Assembly: GCA_965243335.1 (NCBI GenBank)
Contig: OZ251545.1
Location: forward strand, 496,001 to 560,000
Origin: JAJDXW01 sp965243335
Lineage (GTDB): Bacteria > Pseudomonadota > Gammaproteobacteria > HK1
Direction of reading: 5' to 3'
Length of the DNA stretch: 64,000 nt
The position numbers and the translations under genes were made by a program. The notes under the pieces are model-generated. The model was not told the origin of the DNA, did not search any database, and saw only the letters and a list, made by a program, of their open reading frames with translations. This document shows positions 49,552 to 59,760 of this stretch, piece by piece; the stretch's first letter is position 1; every line of letters starts with the position of its first letter.

Positions 49552-52430
49552 GCGAGACCCCCCGCCCCTGGCTCGAATGCGTCAGCCTGCATCCCGACGT
49601 CCTGTCGGACGACTTCTCCGAGGACGTCTTCGCGCTCGACCTCGGCAGCCTGTCGGACTACCTGACGGGGAAGAGCCTCGGCCTGCCCGCTCGGGACCTG
49701 CCGCGGGTTCCCGCCGCGTACCGGGATGCGGACAGCTTCTTCGGGGCCTCCTACCTCACCCGCGGCCTGAAATCCCTGCTCGAAGACGTGCTCGGGCGGC
49801 TCACCGGCGCCCAGGGCAACCGCGTGCTCAAGCTGCTGACGCCTTTCGGCGGGGGCAAGTCCCACACCCTGGCCGCGCTGCTGCACGCCGCCCGGTCACG
49901 GGCCGCCCTCGACACCTTGCCCGAGGCCTCCGGGCTGCCGCGCCCGGAGCGGGTGCAGGTGGCGGTGGTGGACGGCCAGTTCTTCGACGCACAGGTCGGC
50001 AAGCGCGTCCCGGACGGGAACGGCGCCGCCGCCCGGACCCTGTGGGGCTGGATCGCGTGGGCGCTCGGCGGACCGGAGGGCTACGAAGTCGTCCGGGCGC
50101 AGGACGAGGCCCGCGTCGCTCCGGGCGGCGACGCGATCGTCGCACTGCTCAAGCGCGGCCCGAGCCTGATCCTGCTCGACGAGCTCCTCGAATACCTCAT
50201 CAGCGCCGGCGGCGTTCGCGTCGAACAGACCACCCTTCGCGACGAGACCCTGTCGTTCCTCAAGCGCCTGACGGTGGCGGTGGGAAACGTGGACGACGCG
50301 GTGCTGGTGTACTCGTTGCAGTCGAGCAAGCGGGAATCCCTCGAATACACCAGCCTGCTCCGGACGGTGGAGCACCTCGCGGCCCGCAAGGACCAGCGCC
50401 GGGAACCCGTCGAAGGCAACGAGATCCTGAACGTGATCCAGCGCCGTCTGCTCTCCGGGCCGCCCGATCCGGCCGCCGCGGCGAGCGCGGCGGAAGCCTG
50501 CCGGCAGGTGTTCACCGGGATGCGCCGCGCCTGGGCGCACGGGGCGCCGGAGCGTCGGCAGGCGGAGGAAGACGGCCTGGCGCTGCGCGACCGGATCAAG
50601 GCGTCCTACCCCTTCCATCCCGCCCTCATCGATCTGATGCGGGAGCGCTGGGCGGCCATTCCCGACTTCCAGCGCACCCGCGGCGCCCTGCGTTTCCTCG
50701 CCGCCTGCCTTCGCGCCGCCCACCGCGCGGGCGGCTCGCGACTGCTTCTCGGCCCGGGCGACGTTCCCGTTCGCGATGCGGACGTGCGCGTCGCCTTCTT
50801 CAAGGAGGTCGGACAGCGGGAGGACTTCCAGGCCTGCCTGGAGCATGACTTCGTCGGGGCCAACGCGAGGACCCGGCGGATCGACGACCGGCGCGCCCGC
50901 GAGGTGACGGCCGAATCCGGCAGGCAACCGGCCACCCGCCTCGCGACCGCCATGCTCATGCACTCCTTCGGCGGCCTGCGGCGGGACGAGGGCGACGAGG
51001 GGGACCCGCTGCCTCCGGGGATCGGGGAGCCCGACCTGCTGGGGGCCAGCATCGGCCCGGACCTCGACAGCACCACCATCATGGCATGTCTCAAGGAGCT
51101 GAAGGAGCAGTGCCTGTATCTCCACTTCGACGGCGTGCGCTACTGCTTCAAGAAGGACCCCAACGTCACCCTGCTGGTCGAGCAGGAAGCCGATGCCGTG
51201 TCGCGGGACGAGGATCGCATTCGATCCCGCATCCGGCGGATGATCGATGAACGCCTCGCCGGGCAGCGCTCGGCGGTCGTCTGGCCGGCGAAACCCGCCG
51301 ACGTGCCGGACCGGGAGCCGCGGTTCCTGATCGCCTACCTGCCGCTGGAGTTCGCCGCGCTGCCGGGGGCGGAGCAGAGGCGGGCGGCGCTCGACGTCTG
51401 CGAGAGCCACGGCAGCCGCGCCCGCGAGTTCCGCAACGGCCTGGGGCTGGCCGTGCCGATGGCGGATCAGATCGAAGTCCTGCGGCGCGCCGTCCGCTAC
51501 CTGCTGGCGGTGGAGCGCGTCCAGGGCAGGTGGCGCGAGCACAACCTGACGAACGTACAGAAGGGCCAGCTCAAGGAACGCGGCGCCACGGAGATGACGG
51601 CCGCCGAGTCCGCCCTTCTCAGGCTCTACCGGCAGGTCTGGCTGCCGTCGTCCGATGGCGGCGCGCTCACCCTGGATATCGTCGACATGGAGGGACGCCC
51701 GCTTCAGACCACGTTGGACCGAAAGCAGCGCGCCCTGATCCACCAGCGGCTGATGGAGCTGCTGACGACGGTGCAGGGCCGGGTCTTCGGGACCGTGACG
51801 CCGGGGAAGCTCCTCGATCTGTTCCAGGTCGGCGCCGGCGGGTCCGAGCCGCCCGGTATCGGCGCCGACCGGATCGTGGCCGGGTTCTTCTCGTTCCTCG
51901 GCTTCCCGCGCCTGCAAGACGCCGACGCCTTGCGGACGGCGATCATGCGCGGGGTCGAGACCGGCCTCTTCGGCTACGCCACGGGCCGGCCGGACCTCGG
52001 CGAGGACGGCCGCTATCGGATCGACCGGAGCCAGGTCGCCTTCGAGCGCAGGGTGGCCGAGGACGAGATCGATCTCGATTCGGGGTTCCTCATGCTCCCC
52101 GCCGCGCTTCCCGTCCAGCCTGCCGAAGCCGCCGACAGAGACGAAGCGCGGCCGGAACCCGCAGCCCCCATCGGGCTGGAAGTCGAAGCCCGGGACCGCG
52201 CCGCCCCCAGCACTTCGCCAGAGCCTGCCACCGCAGATGAGAACGAAGTCACCCTGTCGTTCACCGCCGAACAGGGCGCGCTCTACCGCGCGTGGCCCGC
52301 CCTCGCCAACCTCGCGGACTTGGCCGGCAAGGTCTCCATCAGCGTCCGCGCGGAGGGCGCGCTCGACAAGGCCCGGCTGGAAAACGGCGTCCTGGAGCCG
52401 CTCCGGGAGCTCGGGCTGATCGATGACTGA
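49548..52430 (+). CDS. DUF499 AAA+ ATPase
   Basis: A 960-residue protein from ATG 49548, overlapping the methylase stop (ATGA). The N-terminus WLECVSLHPDVLSDDFSEDVFALDLGSL, split by the family's conserved acidic positions, is typical of DUF499. Walker A is LTPFGGGKSHTL (about residue 103) and Walker B SLILLDELLEYL (about 206), followed by a sensor strand VLVYSLQSSKRES. The C-terminal ~100 residues contain VTLSFTAEQGALYRAWPAL. It partners the DUF1156 methylase in defence islands, likely as the motor or switch. No nuclease domain is visible in it, so the destructive partner may have been the broken DUF3883 helicase or another lost gene. Confidence 0.85.
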   Translation: MSETPRPWLECVSLHPDVLSDDFSEDVFALDLGSLSDYLTGKSLGLPARDLPRVPAAYRDADSFFGASYLTRGLKSLLEDVLGRLTGAQGNRVLKLLTPFGGGKSHTLAALLHAARSRAALDTLPEASGLPRPERVQVAVVDGQFFDAQVGKRVPDGNGAAARTLWGWIAWALGGPEGYEVVRAQDEARVAPGGDAIVALLKRGPSLILLDELLEYLISAGGVRVEQTTLRDETLSFLKRLTVAVGNVDDAVLVYSLQSSKRESLEYTSLLRTVEHLAARKDQRREPVEGNEILNVIQRRLLSGPPDPAAAASAAEACRQVFTGMRRAWAHGAPERRQAEEDGLALRDRIKASYPFHPALIDLMRERWAAIPDFQRTRGALRFLAACLRAAHRAGGSRLLLGPGDVPVRDADVRVAFFKEVGQREDFQACLEHDFVGANARTRRIDDRRAREVTAESGRQPATRLATAMLMHSFGGLRRDEGDEGDPLPPGIGEPDLLGASIGPDLDSTTIMACLKELKEQCLYLHFDGVRYCFKKDPNVTLLVEQEADAVSRDEDRIRSRIRRMIDERLAGQRSAVVWPAKPADVPDREPRFLIAYLPLEFAALPGAEQRRAALDVCESHGSRAREFRNGLGLAVPMADQIEVLRRAVRYLLAVERVQGRWREHNLTNVQKGQLKERGATEMTAAESALLRLYRQVWLPSSDGGALTLDIVDMEGRPLQTTLDRKQRALIHQRLMELLTTVQGRVFGTVTPGKLLDLFQVGAGGSEPPGIGADRIVAGFFSFLGFPRLQDADALRTAIMRGVETGLFGYATGRPDLGEDGRYRIDRSQVAFERRVAEDEIDLDSGFLMLPAALPVQPAEAADRDEARPEPAAPIGLEVEARDRAAPSTSPEPATADENEVTLSFTAEQGALYRAWPALANLADLAGKVSISVRAEGALDKARLENGVLEPLRELGLIDD

Positions 52431-52492
52431 GCCGAACGGATCGCGGGCGCCTCTGCGGCAGCCAGCCTCACTCGTCAAGGGAGGCGGGTGAG

Positions 52493-53512
52493 ATGGCCCG
52501 CGCCGACCTCCTGCTCGACCTCGTGCGCGCGGGCGCCAGAGGCGACCAGCCCCTGTTCCGCAAGTCCCTCGAAGCCCTCGTCTCCGAGGAACGCGCAAAG
52601 CAGCACCATGTGCTGGCGGACCGCCTGGCTGCCCATCTCAACGCCGGCGGCCCGCCGAACGCCAGCGCTTCGCCGTCCTTGACGCGCCGCAACGGGCCGG
52701 TCGCCGGATCGTTCCATGAGATGTATCCCGAACGGCGGATGGGGGATCTCGTCCTTCCGGCTTCCGTAGCGAACGCCGGGCGGGAGCTGGTCGAGGAATT
52801 TCGACGCGCCGACCTCTTGCGGGCGCACAGTCTGGAGCCCCGGCATCGGGTGCTTCTCACCGGGCCGCCCGGCAACGGGAAGACGTCTCTCGCCGAGGCG
52901 TTCGCCACGGAGCTCGCGGTTCCGCTGTTCGCGGTGCGCTACGAGTCGGTCATCGCCAGCTACCTCGGCGAAACGGCGGTGCGCCTTTCCCGGCTCTTCG
53001 ACGAGGTGCGCACCCGCCGATGCGTGCTCTTCTTCGACGAGTTCGACGTGGTTGGAAAGGAACGCGGCGACGTTCACGAAACAGGAGAGATCAAGCGGGT
53101 CGTCAGCTCGCTCCTGCTGCAGATCGACGATTTGCCGAGCCACGTCGTCGTCGTCACGGCGACGAACCACCCCGAATTACTGGACAGGGCGGTCTGGCGC
53201 CGGTTCCAGCTTCGGCTGAATCTTCCGGCGCCCACCCTCTCGTTGGCGGAGGAGTGGTTCCGTGGTTTCGAGAAACGCCTTGGCGAGAGCCTGGGGTACA
53301 AGCCCGCGACCTTGGCGAAGCGTCTCATGGGCCTGAGCTTCTCCGAGCTGGAGCAGTTCGCTCTCGACGTACAGCGGCAATACGTCCTCACCCTCCCCGA
53401 TCATGATATGCGCGCGATCGTCGCCGAGCGGTTGAAACAGTGGCAGGACCGCTCCTCGGCGCTGGCGCTAGTGCCGACGCCTGAGCCGGCGCGGGCGTCA
53501 AGCGATGCCTGA
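52493..53512 (+). CDS. AAA+ ATPase of an IetAS-like pair
   Basis: A 339-residue protein from ATG 52493, after GGGAGGCGGG. Walker A is LLTGPPGNGKTSLAEAF (about residue 122), Walker B is CVLFFDEFDVVGKERGD (about 180), and sensor 1 is VVVTATNHPELLDRAVWRRF with the Arg finger at its end. It resembles the ATPase of the IetA type, which is encoded with a subtilisin-like protease and restricts plasmids or phage. The protease gene follows, overlapping by eight bases. The ATPase probably recognises or unfolds a target protein and activates the protease. Confidence 0.85.
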   Translation: MARADLLLDLVRAGARGDQPLFRKSLEALVSEERAKQHHVLADRLAAHLNAGGPPNASASPSLTRRNGPVAGSFHEMYPERRMGDLVLPASVANAGRELVEEFRRADLLRAHSLEPRHRVLLTGPPGNGKTSLAEAFATELAVPLFAVRYESVIASYLGETAVRLSRLFDEVRTRRCVLFFDEFDVVGKERGDVHETGEIKRVVSSLLLQIDDLPSHVVVVTATNHPELLDRAVWRRFQLRLNLPAPTLSLAEEWFRGFEKRLGESLGYKPATLAKRLMGLSFSELEQFALDVQRQYVLTLPDHDMRAIVAERLKQWQDRSSALALVPTPEPARASSDA

Positions 53513-56096
53513 ACGTCCCCTGCTGATTCTCCCGAGTCCGGGAGAACCCGTGACGCGGCGAAAGAGGCACGGCGGTGGCGGAAAATTTCATCGCCCGACC
53601 CCCGAACGCCAGTCAGAACGGCTGTCGCCACAGTTCGAGCGCCTGCAACAGACGTTGGAGGAGCGGCGGGCGCGGCTGCAAATGGAGGCCCGTGACCTCG
53701 TCCCCGAGGAAGTGGTGGTGCTGGAGACGGTGGGGACGGTAGACGAGTTCATTCGTGCCGTGGAAACCGTGCCGGGAATGGAGTGGTTGGCCGAGATCGA
53801 GGCCGAAGAAATTCCTCCGGACGACGATTTCTTCGCCCTGACCAGTGATGACGAGGCACGGCCGGACAAGGCCCTTCGGGGCCGCGTGTTCATGGTCTTC
53901 ACGAATCAGGCTGCCTTGCAGCAGATGGTTTCGCTTTGGAAAAGATGGCTGTCCGACGAGAGGCTTCCATGGGGCTTGGGAAGATGGAAGACCCTCTTTC
54001 AACAGCTTCGTGACGTGCGGCATTGGGGTGTCCGGGATCGTCTTCAGGAAACGGGGGTACTCGATGACTGGCAGGATCGCGTTGAGCACGGTCAGGAAGT
54101 AGTACCATGCGAAATCGAGCTTTGGCATCGGCGAGAGCCGGAGCCGCGGCGCATCGCCCGGAGGGATCGGGTTGTCGACCTTGTCGAAGGCATGGCTGGA
54201 CGACTGATTACCGAGGCGCACATCGAGGAAATCGCCTATCACGCGCTCCTGGTCCAGCTCCCCGTGGTGCAAGTTCGCCCTCTGTTGGAGTCTATCGAAA
54301 GCGACATCGAGCTCGTCCAGTGCGAGCAGATCCAGTTCTTTCGCGCCAGCGGGCAAATGTCCGCTTCGCTGGCAGACGAGTTCCAGGATCAAGACCAGAA
54401 GGCGTTACCTGGGGAGGCACCTGCCGGTTCCCCGGTCGTCGCCTTGTTCGATGGGCTTCCGCTGCAGGCACACCGCCGGCTTCAGGGACGGCTCGCCGTC
54501 GATGATCCGGACGACTATGAACGTGACTATCCGGCTGATACCCGCCGACATGGAACCGCGATGGCGTCGCTCATTCTCCATGGCGACTTGGCCGCGCACG
54601 AAGCGCCTCTCCCGAGGCCGCTATACGTGCGTCCTATTCTTCGGCAGGACTCACGTAATTGGCGGAATCATACGGAAACCGTGCCCGAAGGGACGCTCGT
54701 GGTCGACCTGGTTCACAGAGCGGTCCGCCGTCTGTTCGAGGGGGATGGAGACGAGGCGCCGGTCGCGCCGCACGTATCCATCATCAACCTGTCGATCGGT
54801 ATCCGGGATCGCCCTTTCGATCAGGCCTTGAGCCCCCTCGCGCGCTTGCTCGACTGGTTGGCATGGCGCTACAAGGTGCTCTTCGTCGTGAGCGCCGGCA
54901 ACTATCCTGGACGGATTGAGTTGCTGCCAGCGGATCAACCGGGACATCTACTGCCAGGCAGCGTCCAGGAACAGTTGATCCGAGCAGTCGCTGCCGATAC
55001 CCGGAATCGCCGCCTCCTTTCCCCCGCCGAGGCAGTGAATGCGCTCACCGTGGCGTCGATTCACGAGGACGCATCGACCGAGCAGCCACCACCCCGATGG
55101 GAGGATCCGTATACCGCCGCAGGCCTGCCCAGCCCGATCAACGCGCAGGGCATGGGATATCGCCGCGGGATCAAACCCGACGTGCTGGCAGCAGGGGGAC
55201 GAATTGTCGTGCAGCAAACATTGGCAGGTGGAACGACTCTCGAAATCTACGACCGAACGCTTCCGCCCGGACAACTTGCGGCCTCCCCAGGCGCGAACCC
55301 CGGCGATCAAGGACCCATGTGGAATTCAAGGGGCACGAGCAATGCGACCGCGCTGGTCAGCCGTGCCTGCGGTTTGCTCTACGACGTCATGGACGAGCTT
55401 CGTCAAGAGCCCGGAGGAGAGATCGTAGGCCGCCTCCCTCGCGCGGTCTGGCTCAAGGCACTGGGCGCACACGGAGCAGAATGGGGAGAAGCGGGCACGA
55501 TACTGTCTCGAATCCTGAGAAACCAGGACAACCGCCGGCAGTTCAAGGAGTACGTCACACGGCTACTCGGTTACGGCGCGGTGGACGTCAACCGGGTGCA
55601 AGAATGTACCGCCCGGCGCGTGACCGCCCTCGGCGGCGGGACGCTCAGGCAGGATGAGTCTCACATCCACCGCTTTCCATTGCCGCCGTCATTGAGCGGT
55701 CGACGCGGTCATCGAAGGCTGACCATCACCCTCGCGTGGCTGTCGCCGGTCAACCAACGACACCAGGCTTGGCGGAGGGCGGATCTCTGGTTCGCCCCTC
55801 CGGAGGATATTCAGGATCTTCTACGAGTGAGCCGGCAACAAGCAGACTGGCGGGCAGTTCAACGTGGAACCCTGCAGCACGAGATCCTCGAAGGTGAAAG
55901 AGCAGGAGTGTATGTCGATGGCGCGAACCTGGAGATCCAGGTGAGTTGCAGGGCCGGCGCCGGAACGCTGGAGGACGAGGTCCCTTACGCGCTTGCCGTC
56001 ACGCTGGAGGTTGCCGAAGCCCTGGATGTGGACATATACGACGAAGTGCGGGCTGCCGTTCATGCAATTCAGGTGCGGCCGGAGGCGGACGCCTGA
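53505..56096 (+). CDS. Subtilisin-like (S8) serine protease of an IetAS-like pair
   Basis: An 863-residue protein from ATG 53505. The first ~300 residues are a Glu/Arg-rich N-terminal domain of unknown structure. The S8 domain has VVALFDGLP (Asp, about residue 315), RRHGTAMASLIL (His, about 349), VVSAGNYPGR (oxyanion Asn) and NSRGTSNATALV (Ser, about 611), so the triad is complete. The C-terminal ~200 residues (ITLAWLSPVNQRHQAWRRAD) look like a beta-rich domain. There is no signal peptide, so it acts in the cytoplasm with the AAA+ partner just upstream. The pair is a known type of defence module; target unknown. Confidence 0.85.
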   Translation: MPERPLLILPSPGEPVTRRKRHGGGGKFHRPTPERQSERLSPQFERLQQTLEERRARLQMEARDLVPEEVVVLETVGTVDEFIRAVETVPGMEWLAEIEAEEIPPDDDFFALTSDDEARPDKALRGRVFMVFTNQAALQQMVSLWKRWLSDERLPWGLGRWKTLFQQLRDVRHWGVRDRLQETGVLDDWQDRVEHGQEVVPCEIELWHRREPEPRRIARRDRVVDLVEGMAGRLITEAHIEEIAYHALLVQLPVVQVRPLLESIESDIELVQCEQIQFFRASGQMSASLADEFQDQDQKALPGEAPAGSPVVALFDGLPLQAHRRLQGRLAVDDPDDYERDYPADTRRHGTAMASLILHGDLAAHEAPLPRPLYVRPILRQDSRNWRNHTETVPEGTLVVDLVHRAVRRLFEGDGDEAPVAPHVSIINLSIGIRDRPFDQALSPLARLLDWLAWRYKVLFVVSAGNYPGRIELLPADQPGHLLPGSVQEQLIRAVAADTRNRRLLSPAEAVNALTVASIHEDASTEQPPPRWEDPYTAAGLPSPINAQGMGYRRGIKPDVLAAGGRIVVQQTLAGGTTLEIYDRTLPPGQLAASPGANPGDQGPMWNSRGTSNATALVSRACGLLYDVMDELRQEPGGEIVGRLPRAVWLKALGAHGAEWGEAGTILSRILRNQDNRRQFKEYVTRLLGYGAVDVNRVQECTARRVTALGGGTLRQDESHIHRFPLPPSLSGRRGHRRLTITLAWLSPVNQRHQAWRRADLWFAPPEDIQDLLRVSRQQADWRAVQRGTLQHEILEGERAGVYVDGANLEIQVSCRAGAGTLEDEVPYALAVTLEVAEALDVDIYDEVRAAVHAIQVRPEADA

Positions 56097-56460
56097 CCTC
56101 GATCATGGTCTTGTCAACCTGGAGCGTAAATCACCAATTTACAGTTTGTGACTGTACATCGACAAGCAAAAGGATCGGAGCGACAGATCCTGCATTGGGC
56201 CGCCAGATCATCTCGGAGGAGTAGAACAGTGGGCTTTGGATCGGCCATACCGATCGATTCATCGAAGCCTCGCCGTGGACCTGATTTCGGGCCGATCAGG
56301 GCTTGGCCGTGCGGGAAGCGGGTTACGCCCGGGGGGTGGGAACCCCCCGATGGCGTCCGGGGTCTCCTGTCGCGCCGGAGAACGGATCTCGCGATCTTCG
56401 AATCCGTTGACACGGGCCGCCACCGTGGCGCGAACGGATTCGAGTTCGCCGATCGCTGGG

Positions 56461-56620
56461 CTCCGCGAGGATGTGGACCGGGCCTTCCTCGCCTGGATCG
56501 AGCGCCGCTACGCGGGGCTCCACAACCAGCCGCCGGCCCCGCCGGTCATGGTGCGCCGCCTGCCGTATTTCTTCGCCTGGCGGCTCGCTGCCGCCCCCCA
56601 GTGCGGAAGGGCGTGCCCGG
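56461..56620 (+). pseudogene. Fragment resembling the N-terminus of a PglZ-domain protein
   Basis: In one frame VDRAFLAWIERRYAGLHNQP then PAPPVMVRRLPYFFAWRL resembles the segment WI...Y..L.N.PP.PPVMVHHIP.FLA of PglZ-domain proteins that accompany DUF499/DUF1156 systems. No start codon or continuation is present. The rest of the 56097-56734 gap shows no gene. Confidence 0.5.
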
Positions 56621-56734
56621 CAGCGTTCGGTCGTTTCTCCGCGGCCTCCCGCCCCGCCCGCTTCCGGCAGGCCGCCGCGAACCGCCAGCGGCCGCCGCCC
56701 GGTAGAATGGGCGGCTTGGCCGGACCGGTGGAAC

Positions 56735-59008
56735 ATGGACGACGTCACGCACATCATCGAGCCGCTCAACGACGAGCAGCGCGCGGCGGTGACCGCCGAA
56801 ACCGGCCACGCGCTGGTGCTCGCCGGCGCGGGGAGCGGGAAGACCCGGGTGCTCGCCCATCGGGTCGCCTGGCTGGTCGCGACCGGGCAGGCGCGGCCTT
56901 CGGGGGTCCTCGCGGTGACCTTCACCAACAAGGCGTCGCGCGAGATGCGGGCGCGCATCGAGGCGATCCTCGACCGCCCCATCGGCGGGATGTGGGTCGG
57001 CACGTTCCACGGCATCGCCCACCGCTTCCTGCGCAGCCACCGGGAGGAGGCGGGGCTGGACGAGTCGTTCCAGATCGCCGACGCCGACGATCAGTTCCGC
57101 CTCGTGCGGCGCCTGATGCGCGAGATGAACCTCGACGAGGGGAGCTGGCCGCCGAAGCAGGCCCAGGGGTTCATCAACGGCCAGAAGGAGAAGGGGATCC
57201 GCGCCCGCCACCTCCCCGAGCCCGGCGACGTCTGGGAGCGGCGGATGGCGGACGTGTACCGGGCCTACGAAGCCGCGTGCTCGGCGAGCGGGCTCGTCGA
57301 CTTCGCCGAGATGCTCCTCCGGACCTGGGAGGTGCTGCGCGAGCGCCCGGAGCTCCTCGCGCGGTACCAGGAGCGGTTCGGGCATCTCCTGGTCGACGAG
57401 TTCCAGGACACCAACGCCCTGCAATACGCCTGGATCTCGCTCCTCGCGGGGGACCGCGGACGGCTCTTCATGGTCGGGGACGACGACCAGTCGATCTACG
57501 GCTGGCGGGGCGCGCGCATCGAGAACATCCGGAAGTTCGCGCGCGACTTCCCCGGCGTCACGACCTACAAGCTCGAGGAGAACTACCGCTCGACGGCGAA
57601 GATCCTCGACGCCGCGAACGCGGTCATCGCCCACAACGAGGGCCGCCTCGGCAAGAACCTCCGCACCTCGAAGCCGGGCGGCGAGCCGATCCTCACCTAC
57701 TCGGCCTACAACGACGTCGACGAGGCGCGCTTCGTGGCCGGCCGCATCGAGCAGGCCCGGGGGGAGGGCTGGCGGCTCGACGACCACGCGGTCCTGTACC
57801 GGACGAGCGCCCAGTCGCGGGTGATCGAGGACGCGCTGCGCACGGCCGGGGTGGCCTACCGGATCCACGGCGGGCTCCGGTTCTACGAACGGGCGGAGAT
57901 CAAGGACGCGGTCGCCTACCTGCGGCTGGTCGCGTCGCGCGACGACGACGCGGGCTTCGAGCGGGCGGTGAACGTCCCCGCCCGCGGGGTCGGCGCGCGG
58001 AGCGTGGCGCTCCTCCGCGAGCACGCGCGCTCCGTCGGGACCTCCCTGTGGAACGCGGCGGTCGAGCAGGCGAACGACGGCTCGCTCTCCGGGCGGCCGG
58101 GGGCCGGGGTCCGGTCGTTTCTCGGGATCGTCGAGGGCTTGGCCGAGAGCGAGGAGGGGCGACCGCTCGACGAGCTGGTGGCGCAGGCGGTGGAGGCCTC
58201 CGGCCTCCTCGAGCACTACCAGCGGGAGAAGGGGGAGCGCGGGGAGGCGCGGATCGAGAACCTGAACGAGCTCGTCACCGCCGCGCGGCGCTTCGAGGAC
58301 CGGCTCGCCCGCGAGCCCGACCCCGAGGACGAGTACGCCGACCGGCCGCTCGCCGCCTTCGTGCGCCACACGGTGCTGGAGGCCGGGGAGGGGCAGGCCG
58401 ACGAGCACGAGGACAGCGTGCAGCTCATGACCCTGCACGCGGCCAAGGGCCTCGAGTTCCCGGCCGTCTTCCTGTGCGGGATGGAGGAGGGGCTGTTCCC
58501 CCACCAGCGCTCCCTGGAGGACCATTCGCAGCTCGAGGAGGAACGCCGGCTCTGCTACGTCGGCATGACGCGGGCGAAGCAGCGGCTGTGCCTCACGAGC
58601 GCCGAGAGCCGGCGGCTGCACCGTCAGGAGTCCTTCCCGAACCCCTCGCGGTTCCTGCGCGAGGTCCCCTCCGAGCTGGTCGAGGAGGTGCGCCTCGGCG
58701 GCTACCGGGCGAGCTCCTACCGGGGGGCGGTCCCGGGGGGCGGCGCGAGGCCGGGGGGCCGCCGAGGCGGCGGCGGAAGATGGAACGGCGGCTACCGCTA
58801 CCCCGCCGGGGAGGCCGGGGCGAGCGGCCTCACGGAGGATGGCGGCCATCCCTTCGCGCTCGGGCAGCGGGTCCGCCACGGCAAGTTCGGCGAAGGGGTC
58901 GTCCTCGGCCTGGAAGGCGACGGCGACCATGCCCGGGTCCACGTCAACTTCGCCGACGCGGGCGCGAAGTGGCTGGTGCTCGCCTACGCCCGCCTCGAGG
59001 CGATCTGA
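56735..59008 (+). CDS. uvrD: DNA helicase II, UvrD/PcrA type
   Basis: A 757-residue superfamily 1 helicase from ATG 56735 (MDDVTHIIEPLNDEQRAAV). Motifs: LVLAGAGSGKTRVLAHRVAW (I), VTFTNKASREMRARI (Ia), LLVDEFQDTNALQYAWI (II), MVGDDDQSIYGWRGARIENI (III), LEENYRSTAKIL (IV), VQLMTLHAAKGLEFPAVFL (V) and CYVGMTRAKQRLCLTSA (VI). The Tudor-like C-terminus ALGQRVRHGKFGEGVV is present. Length and every motif match the housekeeping enzyme of nucleotide-excision and mismatch repair. It lies at the right border of the defence island, where chromosomal genes resume. Confidence 0.95.
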   Translation: MDDVTHIIEPLNDEQRAAVTAETGHALVLAGAGSGKTRVLAHRVAWLVATGQARPSGVLAVTFTNKASREMRARIEAILDRPIGGMWVGTFHGIAHRFLRSHREEAGLDESFQIADADDQFRLVRRLMREMNLDEGSWPPKQAQGFINGQKEKGIRARHLPEPGDVWERRMADVYRAYEAACSASGLVDFAEMLLRTWEVLRERPELLARYQERFGHLLVDEFQDTNALQYAWISLLAGDRGRLFMVGDDDQSIYGWRGARIENIRKFARDFPGVTTYKLEENYRSTAKILDAANAVIAHNEGRLGKNLRTSKPGGEPILTYSAYNDVDEARFVAGRIEQARGEGWRLDDHAVLYRTSAQSRVIEDALRTAGVAYRIHGGLRFYERAEIKDAVAYLRLVASRDDDAGFERAVNVPARGVGARSVALLREHARSVGTSLWNAAVEQANDGSLSGRPGAGVRSFLGIVEGLAESEEGRPLDELVAQAVEASGLLEHYQREKGERGEARIENLNELVTAARRFEDRLAREPDPEDEYADRPLAAFVRHTVLEAGEGQADEHEDSVQLMTLHAAKGLEFPAVFLCGMEEGLFPHQRSLEDHSQLEEERRLCYVGMTRAKQRLCLTSAESRRLHRQESFPNPSRFLREVPSELVEEVRLGGYRASSYRGAVPGGGARPGGRRGGGGRWNGGYRYPAGEAGASGLTEDGGHPFALGQRVRHGKFGEGVVLGLEGDGDHARVHVNFADAGAKWLVLAYARLEAI

Positions 59009-59080
59009 GCGGCGGGGTTGCGGGCTTCGGCTCGCGAACGCGCCGGACCGCGGGCGGCCTCGGCCGGATGCGGCCCCGGC

Positions 59081-59692
59081 CTACTCGGCGGCGACGTTCG
59101 CGGCGGCGAGGAGGTAGCGGATGCCGGCCCTCAGCTCGTCGTCCGACAGGTGGGGGAATCCGGCCCGCGGAGGCATCGCCCCCTTGCCGTTGATCACGGT
59201 CTTGTAAAGGGTGTCGAACCCCTCGGCCGCGCGGGGCGCCCATGCTTCCGTGTCGCCGGTCCTGGGCGCCTCGGCGACGCCGGTCATGTGGCAGGCGAAG
59301 CAGTATTTCTTGTAGATCGCCTCCCCGACCTCGCCGCCCGCGGCGTCGGCGGCGGCCGATCCGCGGCTGCCGCCGGAGGAGGAGACGGCCGCCACGGCGG
59401 TGGCGCCCGAAGCGTCCGCCTCGGATGCCGTGCCGGACGACCCCGCCGCACTGCTCCCGGCCTCGCTCTCGCTCCCGGCCGCCTCGGCGCGCGCCCGCTG
59501 CCCCGGCTCGCCGACCTTGAGCCGGCCCACCGGGGCGATGCGCTCCATGGTCGCGCGCTCACTCCCGGCCGCCACATCCCGCGCGTCCGCCGCGATCCAT
59601 ATTCCGAGCACCGCGGCCCCCACTCCGTAGGCGGCGAGAAGCACCAGGATGATGATGAACTGACGGATGAATACGTCGTCGGCCTTGCTCAC
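59081..59692 (-). CDS. Membrane-anchored cytochrome c5-type protein
   Basis: A 203-residue protein read from GTG 59692 (SKADDVFIRQFIIILVLLAA). One N-terminal membrane helix spans about residues 10-33. A long Ala/Ser/Gly linker follows. The class I cytochrome c domain has YCFACHMTG with Cys131, Cys134 and His135, and GAMPPRAGF with the axial Met near 173. ELRAGIRYLLAAA closes the domain. It is a monohaem electron carrier facing the periplasm. The linker (about residues 62-118) is low in complexity. Confidence 0.9.
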   Translation of the reverse strand: MSKADDVFIRQFIIILVLLAAYGVGAAVLGIWIAADARDVAAGSERATMERIAPVGRLKVGEPGQRARAEAAGSESEAGSSAAGSSGTASEADASGATAVAAVSSSGGSRGSAAADAAGGEVGEAIYKKYCFACHMTGVAEAPRTGDTEAWAPRAAEGFDTLYKTVINGKGAMPPRAGFPHLSDDELRAGIRYLLAAANVAAE

Positions 59693-59760
59693 GGGCGCTC
59701 CCCGGTGGACTCGGGCGCGATCATTGCAGACCGCCCCGGCCCGGACAAGCCCGTTCGCCT

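Noticed and set aside
56148..56705. A 185-codon frame upstream of uvrD
   Set aside because: No ribosome site or motif; only a PglZ-like fragment in another frame is credible.
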